From Rhinopomastus cyanomelas (Eukaryota > Chordata > Aves > Bucerotiformes > Rhinopomastidae): a stretch of 64,000 bases of DNA. Below, in pieces: positions 1 to 9,900 of the stretch. Within the stretch, counting starts at the first letter, position 1, and each line of letters starts with the position of its first letter. The notes under the pieces are model-generated. The model was not told where the DNA came from. It saw only the letters and a program-made list of their open reading frames with translations, and ran no database searches. The translations under genes were made by a program, and so were the position numbers. The stretch spans positions 1-64,000 of the forward strand of contig VXBP01008650.1 of assembly GCA_013400115.1 (NCBI GenBank), given 5' to 3'.

Positions 1-367
1 CAGTGTAGAGCAGTGAGGATGACGAAGGAAGTGGAATACCTCCTTTCTGAGCAAAGGCTGAGGGAACTGGGGTCTCTTTATCTTGGAGGAGACTGAGGGG
101 TGACCTCATTAATGTCTATAAATATGTGAGGGGTGGGTGTCAGGAGGATGGAGCGAGGCTCTTCTCAATGTCATCTAGTGATCAGACGAGGGGCAATGGT
201 TGTAAGCTGGAACATAGGAGGTTCCACATCAATATGAGAAGGAATATCTTCACAGTCAGGGTGATGGAGCACTGGAATGGGCTACCCAGGTGGCTTGTGG
301 AGTCTCCTCATCTGGAAACATTTAAAACCCACCTGGATGTGTTCCTGTGTGACTTGGTCTAGGTGAT
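1..367 (+). mobile_element. CR1 LINE 3' fragment, plus strand, missing its tail
   Basis: The sequence encodes the end of the CR1 ORF2 protein: a stretch reading NGCKLEHRRFHINMRR, then VRVMEHWNGLPR, and finally THLDVFLCDLV before a stop. It begins before base 1. It stops after GGTCTAGGTGAT, so the last roughly 70 bases of the element, including the ATTCTATG tail, are missing. The element is therefore truncated at its 3' side. Confidence 0.9.
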
Positions 368-1666
368 AATTAACATCATACTCTTCCAAGTGTTCATTCA
401 ATTGAAGTTACAAACTCAAACTTTTTTTTAACCATGCAGACTGCAGTTTCTCTTTTCTGAACGGGCTTTATCTTGGAAAGCACTGACTAGTATGGGAAAC
501 TTGTGTCAGCGAAAGGAGGTGTAGTGAATTACCGAAGTACATAAAAATAATTGTAGAGTTGCTTTGAGTGTCCAAGTCATTTGCTGTCCTATGTGTATGC
601 TACTTACTGAAGCTTATTGTTACCAATCATTGTATGAAGCTGCTAAGCAAATAAAGACAAGGTCACTAAATGTGATGGGTTAGATTTTAGGACCCAGAAG
701 AACTAGTGTGTCTCCCAAACCACTGCCCTCTTAGCACACTAAGAGACCAATTTGTGTATCCCAGTTGTTTTGCTTTTCCTTAGCAAGTTCTACTGTATCT
801 TTATTCTGAATCAAAAACGCATGTGCTTTTCTCAGTGAAAGAAACAATTCTGAAGAATCATTGCTGCTACCAGTTACCTCTGTGTGTCAGTGGAGAGAAC
901 CCTGTTGGATATTTTTACTCTTTTGGAAGTGTACTGGTGAAACATAGAATGCTGCTTGGCTGCTTCTGGGAAATATGTTCTTGAACACTGAATGATGAAG
1001 TATGTCTTCCTGTGTTGGGAATAGGCTTTCTGAAAAACTGAATGACTTCTAGATAGAAATCAGCTGATAAGTTTCTGGAAAAAAAACCTGGAGAAATCTT
1101 CCTGGTGGGTTTTTTTTGGTGCACTGTACTTTTTTAAAAGAGAAATATTGCTCTAATAGCCAAACAATTAAATTAGACCTTTAAATTCCTTGATCGTACC
1201 ATTGCTTCTTTTACTTTGTTCTAAGATTAAGTATGCTTAAATACTTCCTTTGTCCAAGTGAAGGGTGGGTTTCTGACTTCAGTGCTGCAGAGATTTTTCT
1301 TAGGGGTTAAACCTAAACTTTGGCATAAGATGGTTCGATGATTCATTTTTGTGAAATAGTGTTATTAAATAGATTTTACATTCAGTATTTAGAACGTCCA
1401 GTTAATAGAGCAGCTGAACTTCACTAAAGAACTAGGTTAACTCCCAAAGTGATAAGAAGTCACACAAATAAATTTTAAAGCTTTTCTATACTGCATATTT
1501 TTTCTTGTGGACTCTTGTTAGTGTGGATTAGCAAGATTGTTTTATTTGCAGTTTTGGCTATGGTTTCCTGGATTGGAGTCTGCTAACGGAAGATATCAAC
1601 CAAAATGAAGTGAATTTGTACTACAGGTGATACAGATATATCCAAACAAGATGCTATTTGTGTGTA
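368..1666. other. MAST4 intron, no gene seen
   Basis: AT-rich single-copy sequence, apart from the LTR relic at 671-733. Open frames here are short and unlike any family I know. Confidence 0.7.
671..733 (+). repeat. Short relic of an LTR start, same family as 32909-33772
   Basis: This stretch starts TGTGATGGGTTAG and later has CTCCCAAACCACTGCCCTC. Read in reverse, the LTR at 32909-33772 begins the same way, with one mismatch in the first 22 bases, a roughly 6-base indel, then a nearly identical 18-base block. Homology stops after about 60 bases. No target duplication was found. Confidence 0.55.
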
Positions 1667-2297
1667 TGGCTGAAACTAATGAAGTGTTCAAGTACTGATA
1701 ACTGAGGTTGACACATGGATGATTCCTTTTTCCTGTGAGAGACCAGCAATATCCAGATTCTCATGGGAGAAAGAAACAAGCAACATTGAGAGGGAGAGAG
1801 TCTGGATTGAATAGTGACAGGTGTCTGCTTCAAGGGGGGATGTTGTTGAAGCAGCACCACAACATAAAAGGGAGGCTGCTTGCAGAGACCCTCCCAGAGA
1901 GATAGAATTGTGCGATCTCTAGATGGGACTCTTCTTCGCCCTCTCTTCAGACAGGCTACAGCAGACATTAATCTGACCTGGATTAATGACTTGGACTGTA
2001 AGTTTAATGGATATTTTCTGTGATAGATTCGGCTGGATTTTCCTTTTATTATGGACTTTATTATTATCTTTGGGTTTTCTGTCAGGGTATTTTTGGTCAG
2101 AGGTATTCTCCTTTATTTTCGTGGTGATGAGTTTTCTGTCAGGATATTTTTGGTCAGAGGTTTTCTCCTCTATTTTTTCATCACATGGTGATGAGTTATG
2201 CACACTTACCCTTACACTGCTGTGTAGGAACTAACAATAAATGGTGCTTTTTACTCATGGCTGTGCTCCTTGGGCTGTGTATCTGATTCGTCAAAAC
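1667..2297 (+). mobile_element. Possible LTR-like element with internal 57-bp duplication
   Basis: The stretch has LTR-like order: a TATA-like ACATAAAAGGG at about 1861, a polyadenylation signal AATAAA at about 2236, then a T-rich segment ending TTCGTCA. A 9-bp inverted repeat (1825-1833 with 1846-1854) lies just before the TATA-like site. Two 57-base-spaced copies occur at 2074 and 2131. No clear terminal TG with a matching target duplication was found, so the boundaries and the identity are tentative. Confidence 0.3.
2074..2190 (+). repeat. Two-copy tandem repeat, period 57 bases
   Basis: GTTTTCTGTCAGG(G/A)TATTT starts at 2074 and again at 2131; both continue TTGGTCAGAGG and TTCTCC. The period is a multiple of three, so the peptide FLSGYFWSEVFS repeats in the plus frame. 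I consider coding unlikely. Inside the possible LTR-like element. Confidence 0.85.
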
Positions 2298-2819
2298 AAG
2301 TATCCCTGATTTCATGAGAATGCTTGTCCCTATGCTTGAGAAAGCCTGGAAAATTAGGTTATGTGGCTTAGGAAAGGAGTTGTCTTGGGCTTTTTTTGTG
2401 TGTATGATGTGGTTCATGCCAGCATGTCAACCATTTGAATGGAAAACTGTTGGTTTGATTCTTCATTATTTTATTAGACTTCTCATCCCGTACAGTGGTT
2501 TTGAGGACTTTTGAAGAATATGTCTGTTTACAAATCAGTGCTTTGTGTTATGTCTTTTGCAGACTTCAGATTATTGTAAACTGACAAATGTCTAAACCTT
2601 GGAAAGGACAGTATCTTTGCCTTCTAATAACTATATTGCAAGCAATTTCAAATTGCAGAAGTAAAAACACTTCTGTATTTTGAAGCTGTGGAATTACTCC
2701 AGTCCATGATCTCTGTTTGTAACTGGTCACAGATAAAGTAGCTGTATGTGATTCAACATTTTCACATTGGTTTAGACAACATCTTTCGCTTTACTAAAGA
2801 CTCAGAATCACACTACTGT

Positions 2820-4550
2820 CACAGAATCGCAGAGCAGTAGAGATTGGGAGGGACCTCTGAAGATCTTCTAGTCCAATCTCTACAGATCACCTCCAGAAGT
2901 TTGCACAGGAACACAACCATGTGGATTTTTAATGTCTGCAGAGAAAGACTCCATAACCTCTGGGCACCCTGTGCCTGTACTCTGTTACCCTCACTGTGGA
3001 AAAACCTTTTCCTTATGTTTAGACGGAATTTCCTGGATTCTAGTTTGTGCTGATTGCCTCTTTTCCTTTGCTGGGCACCACCTAAAAGAGCCGGGTCTCA
3101 TCATCCTGACACTTGTCCTTTAGATATTTATAAGCATAAATAAGGCTAAACAGACCCAGCTTTCTCAGCCTTACCTTATAAGGCAGATGCTCCAATCGCC
3201 TGACCACCTTGGTGGCTCTGCACTGGACTCTCTACTATAGCTCCTTCCCCTTCTTGAATATGAGAGCCCAGAACTGGATGGAGTTTTCCATATGTGATCT
3301 AACGAGGGCAGAGTACAGGGAGGAGGCAAAACTTCCTTGACCTACTGTCCACATTTCTTAATGTACCCCATGAGACATTGGCCTTCTTAGCCATTGCTGG
3401 CTCATTGTCAGCCTGTGGTCCACCAGCACCCCAAGGTCCATTTATCCTGTGCTGCTCTCCAGCAAGTCATTCCCCAACCTGTACTCATAGTATGGGGTTA
3501 TTGTTCTGCAGCTGCAGCACGTTACACCTGCCCTTGTTGGATTTCTTGAAGTTTACCCCCCCACCCTACTGTACACTTGCTGATGTTTCAGCCACTCCTC
3601 TCAGCTTTGTATCATCAGCAGTCTTGCTGAGGATATACTCAGGAGGTTGATGAACATTCTGAATAGGACTGGACTCAGTACTGATCTCTGAGGAACATTA
3701 CTAGACACAGACCTCCAACTTCCCTCTGTCCCTCTGTAAATAACCTGTAGATAATGCAATCTAGACTTCCTAAGTTTGGGTGTGAGGATGCCATGGGAGA
3801 TAGTGTTGAAAGCCTTACTGAAGTCAGTGTAAACCACATCTACTGCCCTTCCCTCATCTATCCACTGAGTTATGCTATTTTAAATGCTATTGGATTGATA
3901 AAGCAGGTCTTCCTCTTGGTCAGTCTGTCACTACTTCTGATAACCTTTTCCTTGACATGCTTTGAGATTGCACGAAGAGCATGCTGTTCCATCATCTTTC
4001 CAGGGATGGAGGTGAGGCTGATCAGTCTATAGTTACTTGCGTCCTCCTTCTTGCCCTTTTTGAGAACTGGAGTGACACTGGCTTTTCTCCAGTCCTTGAA
4101 CACCTCTCCTGTACTCCATCATTTGACAAAGGTGATAGAGGGCAGCCTAGCAATGACCTCTGCCAGCTCCTTCAACAGACATTGGAGCATCTGATTGTGG
4201 CCCATGGACTTCTGGGTGGTTCAGTTCACTTAGTGCTTTAACCCAATCCTCTTCAACCAAGGCAAAGTCTTCCATCCTCCTGATTTTCTCTGTGGTATTG
4301 ACAGGCTGGAACTCCCGAGCACTTGCGTTAGTAAAGATGGAAGCAAAGAAAACATTTAGTATCTCTGCCTTTTCTGTATTCTGTTACCAGGACACCCACT
4401 TCATTCAGCAGTGCGCCCACATTTTCTCTAATTTTAGTTTTATGTCCAATATTCTTGAAAAATCACTTCCTGTTATGCTTGACCTCCCTTGTAAAGTCTG
4501 ATTATAAGGAGGCCTTAGCTTTTGTCGTTGCATCCTTACATCCTGTGATG
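2820..4550 (-). mobile_element. Old CR1 LINE, minus strand, about 1.7 kb
   Basis: The left end carries a CR1 3' end in reverse (CACAGAATCGCAGAGCAGTAG, then a GGGACCTCTGAAGATC-type block). Going right, broken reverse-transcriptase reading frames follow on the minus strand. One is a decayed DFSKAFNTISH motif with a VPQRSVLSPVLF match to the usual VPQGSVLGPVLF (3601-3837). Another is KKGKKEDASNYRLISLTSIPGK (3870-4103). The right side reaches a degraded segment before the RT domain near 4550. Many stops and frameshifts show it is dead and fairly old. The 5' part is missing. Confidence 0.88.
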
Positions 4551-4648
4551 ACATTCTTTTATGCCTCTCAAGTGGTAAGTCTATTTCTGTAACACATGGA
4601 ACAAGGGACATGATGCTGAAAATACAGGAAATGCTGTTTTGCTTACTT

Positions 4649-4744
4649 ATAGAATCATAGAATCATCAGGGATTGGAAGGGACCCCAAAAGATCATCTAG
4701 TCCAATCCCCCTGCCAGAGCAGGCTCACCTCACTGGAGAAGCCA
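4649..4744 (-). mobile_element. CR1 3'-end fragment, minus strand
   Basis: Starts with repeats of ATAGAATC and the block GGGATTGGAAGGGACCCC, then GATCATCTAGTCCAATCCCC. It runs only about 95 bases and then meets the 3' end of a different CR1 subfamily at about 4745. This is either a very short insertion or the remnant of one beside another. Confidence 0.85.
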
Positions 4745-6770
4745 TGGAATCAGAATCACTCAGGGTTGGAGGGAACTATCATCCAGTTCTAACACCCCCA
4801 GCTCAGGCTGGGACATCCCACCCTAGACCAGGCTGGCCAGAGCCCCATCCAGCCTGGCCTTAAACACCTCCAGGAACGGGGCCCCAACCACCTCCCTAGG
4901 CAACCCATTTCAGGCCTTCACCACTCTCATGGTGAAGAACTTCCTCCTCACATCCACTCTAAATCTACCCATCTCCAGCTTTGCTCCATTCCCCCTAGAC
5001 CTGTTGCTACCTGGTAGCCCAAAAAGTCCCTCTCCAGCTTTTTTGTAGGCCTCTCTCAGATACTGGAAGGCCACAATAAGGTCACCTCAGAGCCTCCTCT
5101 TCTCCAGACTCAACAGCCCTAGTTCTTTCAGTCTGGCCTCATAGGAGGGTGCTCCAGCCCTCTGATCATCATTGTGGGCCTCCTCCGCACACACTCCAGC
5201 ACGTCCACATCTTTCTTGTAATAAGGGCTCCAGAACTGGACGCAGTACTCCAGGTGGGGTCTCACCAGAGCGGAGTAGAGGGGGAGAATCTCCTCCCTCG
5301 ACCTGCTGGCCACAGTTCTCCTGAGCAGCCCAGGATCAAGTTTGCCTTCTGGGCCGCAAGTGCACACTGCTGGCTCTAAGGGTTGAGCCTCTCATCCAAA
5401 AGGACCCCCAAGTCCTTCTCCCCAGAGCTACTCTGCAGTCAGTCACTGCCCAGCCTGTATTTGTACTTAGCATTGCCTCGACCCAGATGCAGGACCTTAC
5501 ATTTAGTCTCGTTGAACGTCATGAGGTTGGCCTGTGCCACCTCTCCATCCTGTCCAAGTCCTTCTGGATTGCATCCCTTCTCTGCAGCGTGTCTGCTGTG
5601 CCACACAGCTTAGTGTCCTCAGCAAACTTGCTGAGGGTGCACTCAATGCCTCTGTCTATGTCACCGACAAAGATGTCAAACAAGACTGGTCCCAGGACTG
5701 ATCCCTGAGGGACTCCGCTTGTCACTGGCCTCCACTCGGACATGGATCCATTGACAACCACTCTCTGGGTGCGGCCATCAAGCCAGCTCTTTACCCATCT
5801 AGTGGTCTGCCCATCAATCCCATGTTCCACCAACCTGGAGACCAGAATGTGGTGTGGGACAGTGTCAAAGGCTTTGCTGAGGTCCAAGTAATTGACATCA
5901 GTCGCTCGCCCCTCAGGCATGAATGTTGTGACGTGATCATAGAAGGCCGTCATATTTGTCATGCAGGACTTGCCCTTGGTGAAGCCATGCTGATTGTGCC
6001 CAATCACCTCTTCACAAATCTGTCACACAAATGAGTGCCTCCAGGAGGATCTGCTCCATGATCTTACTGGGCACAAAGGTGAGACTGGTCTGTAGTTCCC
6101 TGGCTCCTCCTTCCTTCAAAATTCCTTTTTGAAAATAGGAATTATGTTTCCCCTTTTCCAGTCAGTGGGGACTTCACCAGACCCCATGACTTTTGGAGTA
6201 GAATAGAGAGGAGTCTAGCAACCTTATCTGCCAGTTCTCTTGGGACCCTTGGGTGTATCCCATCTGGTCCCATGGACTTGAACACTTTCAGGTCCTTCAA
6301 GTGGTCCCAAACAAGATCTTCACTTATGATGGGCAATTCTTCCTTGCAGTCCCTGCCATTATTTTCCATGACTCCAGGAGTGTGGCTGGAGGCCTTTGCA
6401 GNCAAAGTCCAGGGATGTAAGCTTAGATCACATTCTCCTGGTTGGCCTGAGTATCTGAAATTCAACTGCTTCATGGTTACTGAAGCCAAGGCTGTCCCTG
6501 AGCCTCACATTGGTCACCAGCCTTTCCCTGTTGGTGAGAACGAGGTCCAGCATAGCATCTTTTCTTGTTGGTTCCTCCAGTATTTGGAGGAGGAAGTTGT
6601 CATCAATGCAATCCAAAAACAACGTGGATTGCTGGTGCCTCGCTGTGTTGTCCCAAAGCTGATTTTACAAGCCAATTAAAAGGTGATGTTCCATGCTGCC
6701 TTACAGGCGTGATCAATCCTAGTAGACCCCAGAAGACTATGATAACCGAGGAGGGTGTGTGTGGTGGTTG
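4745..6770 (-). mobile_element. CR1 LINE, minus strand, about 2 kb, 5'-truncated
   Basis: The 3' end is at the left (GAATCAGAATCACTCAGGG). The body carries ORF2 in reverse: C-terminal region at about 4850-5500, RT core at 5519-6007, and the RT N-terminal side plus linker at 6142-6622. The linker reads LDCIDDNFLLQILEEPTR, then LDLVLTNRERLV. A single N at 6402 interrupts it. Beyond about 6690 the match fades. It is more complete than most copies here, with 3-4 frame breaks. It is a different subfamily from the fragment just left of it, judged by the 3' end. Confidence 0.9.
5519..6007 (-). pseudogene. CR1 ORF2 reverse-transcriptase core, 162 codons open, altered catalytic box
   Basis: This fragment would copy CR1 RNA into DNA at the insertion site if intact. 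Visible motifs: HNQHGFTKGKS at residues 4-14, LDLSKAFDTV at 41-50 with the first catalytic Asp, SGVPQGSVLGPVLF at 97-110, and FAED at 128-131 where the family has FADD. The first Asp of that pair is Glu, and a stop follows at residue 163, so it should be inactive. It is part of the minus-strand CR1 at 4745-6770. Confidence 0.85.
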
Positions 6771-6796
6771 TCCTGTCTTTGACAGCATTTGCCTTT

Positions 6797-6910
6797 CACA
6801 GAATCATAGAATCATTACGGATTGGAAGGGACCTCGAAAGATCATCTAGTCCAATCCCCCTGCCACAGCAGGATCACCTAGACCAAGTCACACAGGAACA
6901 CATCCAGGGA
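6797..6910 (-). mobile_element. CR1 3'-end fragment, minus strand, about 115 bp
   Basis: Starts CACAGAATCATAGAATC, then GGATTGGAAGGGACCTC, GATCATCTAGTCCAATCCCC and the CACACAGGAACACATCCAGG block, then stops. This is a severely 5'-truncated insertion. It abuts the larger CR1 on its left within about 30 bases. Confidence 0.9.
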
Positions 6911-9900
6911 TGTGTTCCACATTTCACTAGTGGGAAGTGGAAAAATGTTGAAATAAGACTCTAAGTGTGAAGCATCATGGGTAGATTTGTACTTCATTTT
7001 TTATTAGATAAGGTTACTTTAGCAAAATATTATTAGAAACTCCTCCTAATTCAGTGGTGACTGCCATGTTGCATACATTATAGTGCTGCTGTGGTGAGTT
7101 CTGTGCTATAGACATTTTCATGAACCTTGCATTAAATTACATTAATGAGATTCATAGTAATATCAAAATAATCAACTGGTAAGACTTAGAATAGTACTCA
7201 TCCTTGTAATTTAGAGAGTTCTAAGTCATACTGAACTCTTAAAGAAGAGTGTGTAAATCTGTGAGGTGATACGATCTATAAATAAAATTCTAAAAGCCAT
7301 ACAAATAAATCTTCTCTTGCTGTTTATTATGATGGTCAAGAAACGAGATCAGCTCTCAAGTGTTTATACAGATAAACACAGTCATAATTTTGATTTTTTG
7401 CATGCCTGTTTTATGCTTTTCTCTGCATCCACACTGATGTCTGTTCCTTGAGATACAATGTGTGGTACATTCTGCTATAATTTCTCTGACTAATGGGACT
7501 TAATATATGATTTATTTTTGTTTTTAATCTAAGTAGGAATCTTTTGTTCTTCCACATATGACTGTCTTTGTGCTACATAGCTACCCTTTTAATCAGAAAA
7601 GTCTGGATTAAAACAGCAGGATAGTGAGGATAAGTCTACTTAATAAGTGTAGTTTCACTATGAGGTTATTTAGAATGTATGAGTAGTTACTTGCTTAGAT
7701 TACATAAAGAATTAAATAGATGGGTGGATTATTTAAAGTCATCCCTTATTACCATTCTGATTACATTCTCACAATGCTCTTCATGTTTTTTTCCTAATTG
7801 TAATACTCGTGAGGTCTTCAGGCTGAAAAAAAAAATCTTTCTTGAGCCAGATAGCATTAATAAACACTTTTGGTGATGATAGGCCTGGGTAAATTGTCTG
7901 AGACTGACAAATGGCAGCTGACAGAAGATATGAAATGCAGTGGAGGCACTTAAAATTATGTACATGGTTCTTGGTTATTGTCCTTAACTACAAGTCTGTG
8001 CCAAATGCTCCTCTCTTTCCCAGATGTGCTTTCCCTTATGATAATTTTTGCTAATTATGTTGGTGAGACTAAAAGAAAAGTATCTCAATTTCTGAAATCT
8101 GTGTTAGAAGTCTAGGGTAAAACTATAAAGCTATCAAATGCCTTATCCTCGTTCATGTTCAAAACAGTTCAGGAAAAGGGTTTTTCGTGGCAGCTATTGT
8201 TCGGTAACTGTGCATGATATCTTTCTCAGCACTGAATGGGAAGAAGGAGATCAAAAAGCCCTTGTCTGCAAGGTCTCTTGTGGCAAGACTGCATTATTTA
8301 AAAACTTAAGAGCATGTTAAAGGCAAACTCAGGGAAAATGTGCTTTTTTTGGGAAGTGTTTATGCTGCTTGCTAAGGTTAATAAAAAGATGCAAGAAGAT
8401 GATCTATAGGTAATTGTTACTAATTAGTGCTCAAGTATACGCATGCACATCACCGGCACATTGGTCAAGTAAAGCATTTCTTTTCTGAATCAGACTGTAA
8501 ATTAACAATGCAACCTCTTCACATAAATAAGCTTGCTTTCATCTTGCATTGATTTATGGATCAACTTCAGCCCCATTACATGCTGAGAACCTTTTACTCC
8601 AAGCTCATTTCATCATGAGTTTCTCCCTTTCGCTTTGTACCTGCCTTGCATAAATGTGTTGTGATTCTCTTTGATACATTATTCCTAACGAAAGCAGTGC
8701 TGGGTTTGAGGCTTTATAGGGCAGAAGGGACTGTTTATTATTTTAATTGTCTAAATAAGGAATAATAATTTTTTTTCCCTTAGTGTATCTAAAGATTATG
8801 TCCCCAGTTCCTAAAATTGAGGTATTTGTAAATTGCTGTAGCTGAGATGCCTGGTTATGCTTAACAATGCTTGGTAGTGCTTATTAAAAAGCTGCATTAT
8901 AAATGTGTTTTCCGTTAGCCAGAAAAATAAGTTAATGAGTGGGAATTTTGTAAATTGCTGAATAGGTTCCCTCAAACACTACATTACAGTGAAGAATCTC
9001 TCACTGTGTTTGGAATGGCGGTTTTTCAGAGTGACTTGTTAAGGCGAGCTGGTCAGTGGAACGAGGAACGTTTCATCTTGCTTTTTCTTGAGTTTTGCTG
9101 TAACCAAAAGGAAAGTGAGACCTAATTGAGCATTGGATGGAGCAGACAGACTTGAATAAACAATTAGTTTTTTGAGGTCTCCAATGAAATAGAGTAAATG
9201 AAACCTTTATAGGTAGTATAGGAGCTCACTGGTGAATGCGAATGTGAATAGAAACAGATTTTATAAAGAACTAAACTGCTTTCACATCATTAGTATTCGT
9301 GGTATAACAGCACCCCACCCCCCTCTTTCCAGACATATATATTCTCCTCTGAATTATGTTTTTTCATAAGACGAATGATGATGGTGTCAACAGCTGATGA
9401 AGATGAATAGGTCTCTCTTTTAAGTATTTCAATTATTTTTCGCAGTTGAAAGTGACTTTGAACTAAGTGACTTTTACTAAATTTTCATCCTCCTAGTTAA
9501 AGAGCCAAGAAAAATCTTTCTTAAAAATCTGTATATGAGCAGAAGCATTGGTAGTGTTTGAAGTAAAGTGTGCATGTGGATGCCTGCACATACACGGAGT
9601 ATAAATACGTATTGCCGTGCATTTGTCATGGCTTTCTTGTGCTGTAAAAAGCATCATTAAAATAATTACGGGTGAAAATTCTGCCTCTGGTGTCTAGAAA
9701 TATCAAAGTTTTTTCAGCTTGGTGTATAGCTGATTTCTTATTTCATTGAGAAATTAAGTACCGTGGCTAGTTCGATTTTTCCCCTCTGCAGCAGAGCTTA
9801 GTGCATAGTATTTCTAATGCTACTAATGGTTCTGCATATGACAATAAGAAAATGTATAGTTACAGAATATTAAACAAAATATTAAACAAAAATCTGCCAA

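Noticed and set aside
1986..2234. Hydrophobic 82-codon frame as a small membrane protein
   Set aside because: It arises from T-rich duplicated DNA inside an LTR-like element; no promoter, splice or homology evidence.
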